Notes under the pieces: generated by a model
Told to the model about the DNA's origin: nothing
The model's database searches: none
What the model saw: the letters and a program-made list of their open reading frames with translations, nothing else
NCBI RefSeq assembly: GCF_025567365.1
Contig: NZ_JAOQJG010000008.1
Coordinates: 3,361 to 67,360 of the forward strand
DNA length: 64,000 bases
Direction: 5' to 3'
DNA from: Anaerostipes amylophilus
Lineage (GTDB): Bacteria; Bacillota; Clostridia; Lachnospirales; Lachnospiraceae
Shown: positions 63,235 to 64,000 of the stretch, in pieces
How the letters are laid out: every line of letters starts with the position of its first letter
Position numbering within the stretch: position 1 is the stretch's first letter
Position numbers and translations under genes: made by a program

Positions 63235-64000
63235 CTATATAAACATGTTTTGCAGCATGAATTTTTTAATTTTTTGCAATTCTTCATATTTTCGCTGGTG
63301 AAGAGTGATGAGGCGGTCGAGAGACTCAAAATATTCACCCACCTTTATCTGTTCTTCAATATCTGGCAAAGAAATTGGTGTTTCTGACAATTGCGTAATT
63401 GTATAGTGAGCAATTGTTCCTACATGCGAAATACTACTCAAGTAAATTCTAAAAGTTGGTGAAAAGAAATACTCATACAGAAAATATGGATAGAACCTAC
63501 CCTGATTTTTTATCCAAAGCAAATCTGCATCTTTTGTATAAAGTGGTTCGTTATTCGGCACAATATAAGGGTTTCCGACAGAACCACCACCTGTTACAAG
63601 TACGTCTCCTTCTTCCAATTTTCCCGATGCATTTGAAAGTTTTTCATACAATTCTTCGGAGATATATGCCTTTTCATTAGTTGTTCCATTAATCGCTGCC
63701 ATAACGTCACTTGATCTAAAAAATGGAACACCTGAATCAGTCCATTCGCCTTTATGAACACGTGATGCTGATTTTAGTTCTGTAACATCTCCCAACTTAC
63801 GCTGTTCCCAATCGTCTGTAAATCCTGCAAATCTGATCTCTGGAACTCTTTTTCCGTTTTGTGGAAACATTTTTTGAAGCATATATTTTTTTAACTTTTT
63901 CGTTTCTTCACACTTTCGCTGGTGAAGAGTGATTAATGAATCTAGTTGCATTAAATACAATCCTATTTTTTCTTGTTCACTTTTCTTTGGCATATAAACA
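63235..64000 (-). CDS. hsdS: type I restriction specificity subunit HsdS, 5' end outside window
   Basis: DNA-recognition subunit of the HsdRMS complex. The frame is open to the right edge, so the first recognition domain is missing; translation here begins in the end of TRD1 (PKKSEQEKIGLYL). Visible: central conserved helices (LDSLITLHQRKCEETKKLKK), FAGFTDDWEQRKLGDV, a complete TRD2 (ASRVHKGEWTDSGVPFFRSS), and the C-terminal helices (LDRLITLHQRKYEELQKIKK). The near-identical helix repeats fit the usual two-fold HsdS layout. hsdM is expected just upstream. Confidence 0.93.
   Translation of the reverse strand, partial: VYMPKKSEQEKIGLYLMQLDSLITLHQRKCEETKKLKKYMLQKMFPQNGKRVPEIRFAGFTDDWEQRKLGDVTELKSASRVHKGEWTDSGVPFFRSSDVMAAINGTTNEKAYISEELYEKLSNASGKLEEGDVLVTGGGSVGNPYIVPNNEPLYTKDADLLWIKNQGRFYPYFLYEYFFSPTFRIYLSSISHVGTIAHYTITQLSETPISLPDIEEQIKVGEYFESLDRLITLHQRKYEELQKIKKFMLQNMFI
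63793..63811 (-). repeat. 19-bp direct repeat in hsdS sequences, copy 2
   Basis: Identical to 61638-61656; here at the junction between central helices and TRD2 of hsdS. The two copies are 2.15 kb apart and bracket TRD2 plus the NADAR/DUF3990 cassette. Confidence 0.9.

Noticed and set aside
61209..63993. Invertible hsdS with inverted repeats
   Set aside because: The shared 19-bp sequences are in the same orientation, so simple inversion of the visible part is not possible.

Overview
The window looks like a low-GC, spore-forming clostridial chromosome, most likely family Lachnospiraceae. The evidence is a SCIFF peptide with its radical-SAM maturase, a SpoIIM-type and a SleC-like protein, DUF4250 and DUF5688 family genes, a Trp T-box leader and an FMN riboswitch. 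The genus cannot be fixed from sequence alone. Most genes lie on the minus strand. I saw no rRNA, tRNA or CRISPR array.

Layout. 1-11.6 kb is core: HAD phosphatase, recJ, a fused secDF, the SCIFF pair scfB/scfA, a small membrane protein, a PHP phosphoesterase, and an S1 protein-aroC-tgt-yajC operon. 11.7-20.6 kb is an envelope module: a membrane-anchored Ig-like protein, a transmembrane Ser/Thr kinase, a PP2C phosphatase, a small coiled-coil protein and a 1228-residue surface protein with a sortase-type tail. Upstream of the last lies a gene-free stretch that can form several hairpins. 20.7-31.5 kb holds thrC, an M20 amidohydrolase, a riboswitch-controlled ribU, a DAHP synthase gene, spoIIM, nudF, rny and a GH13 glycosidase. 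31.5-40.4 kb is a tightly packed minus-strand run: an ABC exporter, a 57-aa DUF4250 protein, two zinc-ribbon membrane proteins, a YARHG protein, an amidase lipoprotein, carbonic anhydrase and a YbaK deacylase. 40.5-49.9 kb holds a SleC-like protein, a broken ATPase/nuclease gene, a repeat pair including a 31-bp inverted repeat, an M15 peptidase, folA, thyA, an AI-2E-type permease, a DUF5688 gene and two aminotransferase genes.

49.9-57.0 kb is a complete tryptophan operon, trpE-trpGD-trpC-trpF-trpB-trpA, behind a consensus promoter and a T-box whose specifier reads UGG. 57-64 kb is accessory: a tyrosine recombinase, hsdR, a silent hsdS half-gene, a three-gene cassette and an hsdS running off the right edge. 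The cassette encodes a NADAR protein, an unknown 138-aa protein and a DUF3990 ADP-ribosyltransferase-like protein.

The best candidate for an undescribed system is this three-gene cassette. It pairs a likely ADP-ribosyltransferase with a likely ADP-ribose-removing enzyme and sits exactly between an hsdS and its spare recognition domain. Second is the kinase/phosphatase/surface-protein module with its structured leader.
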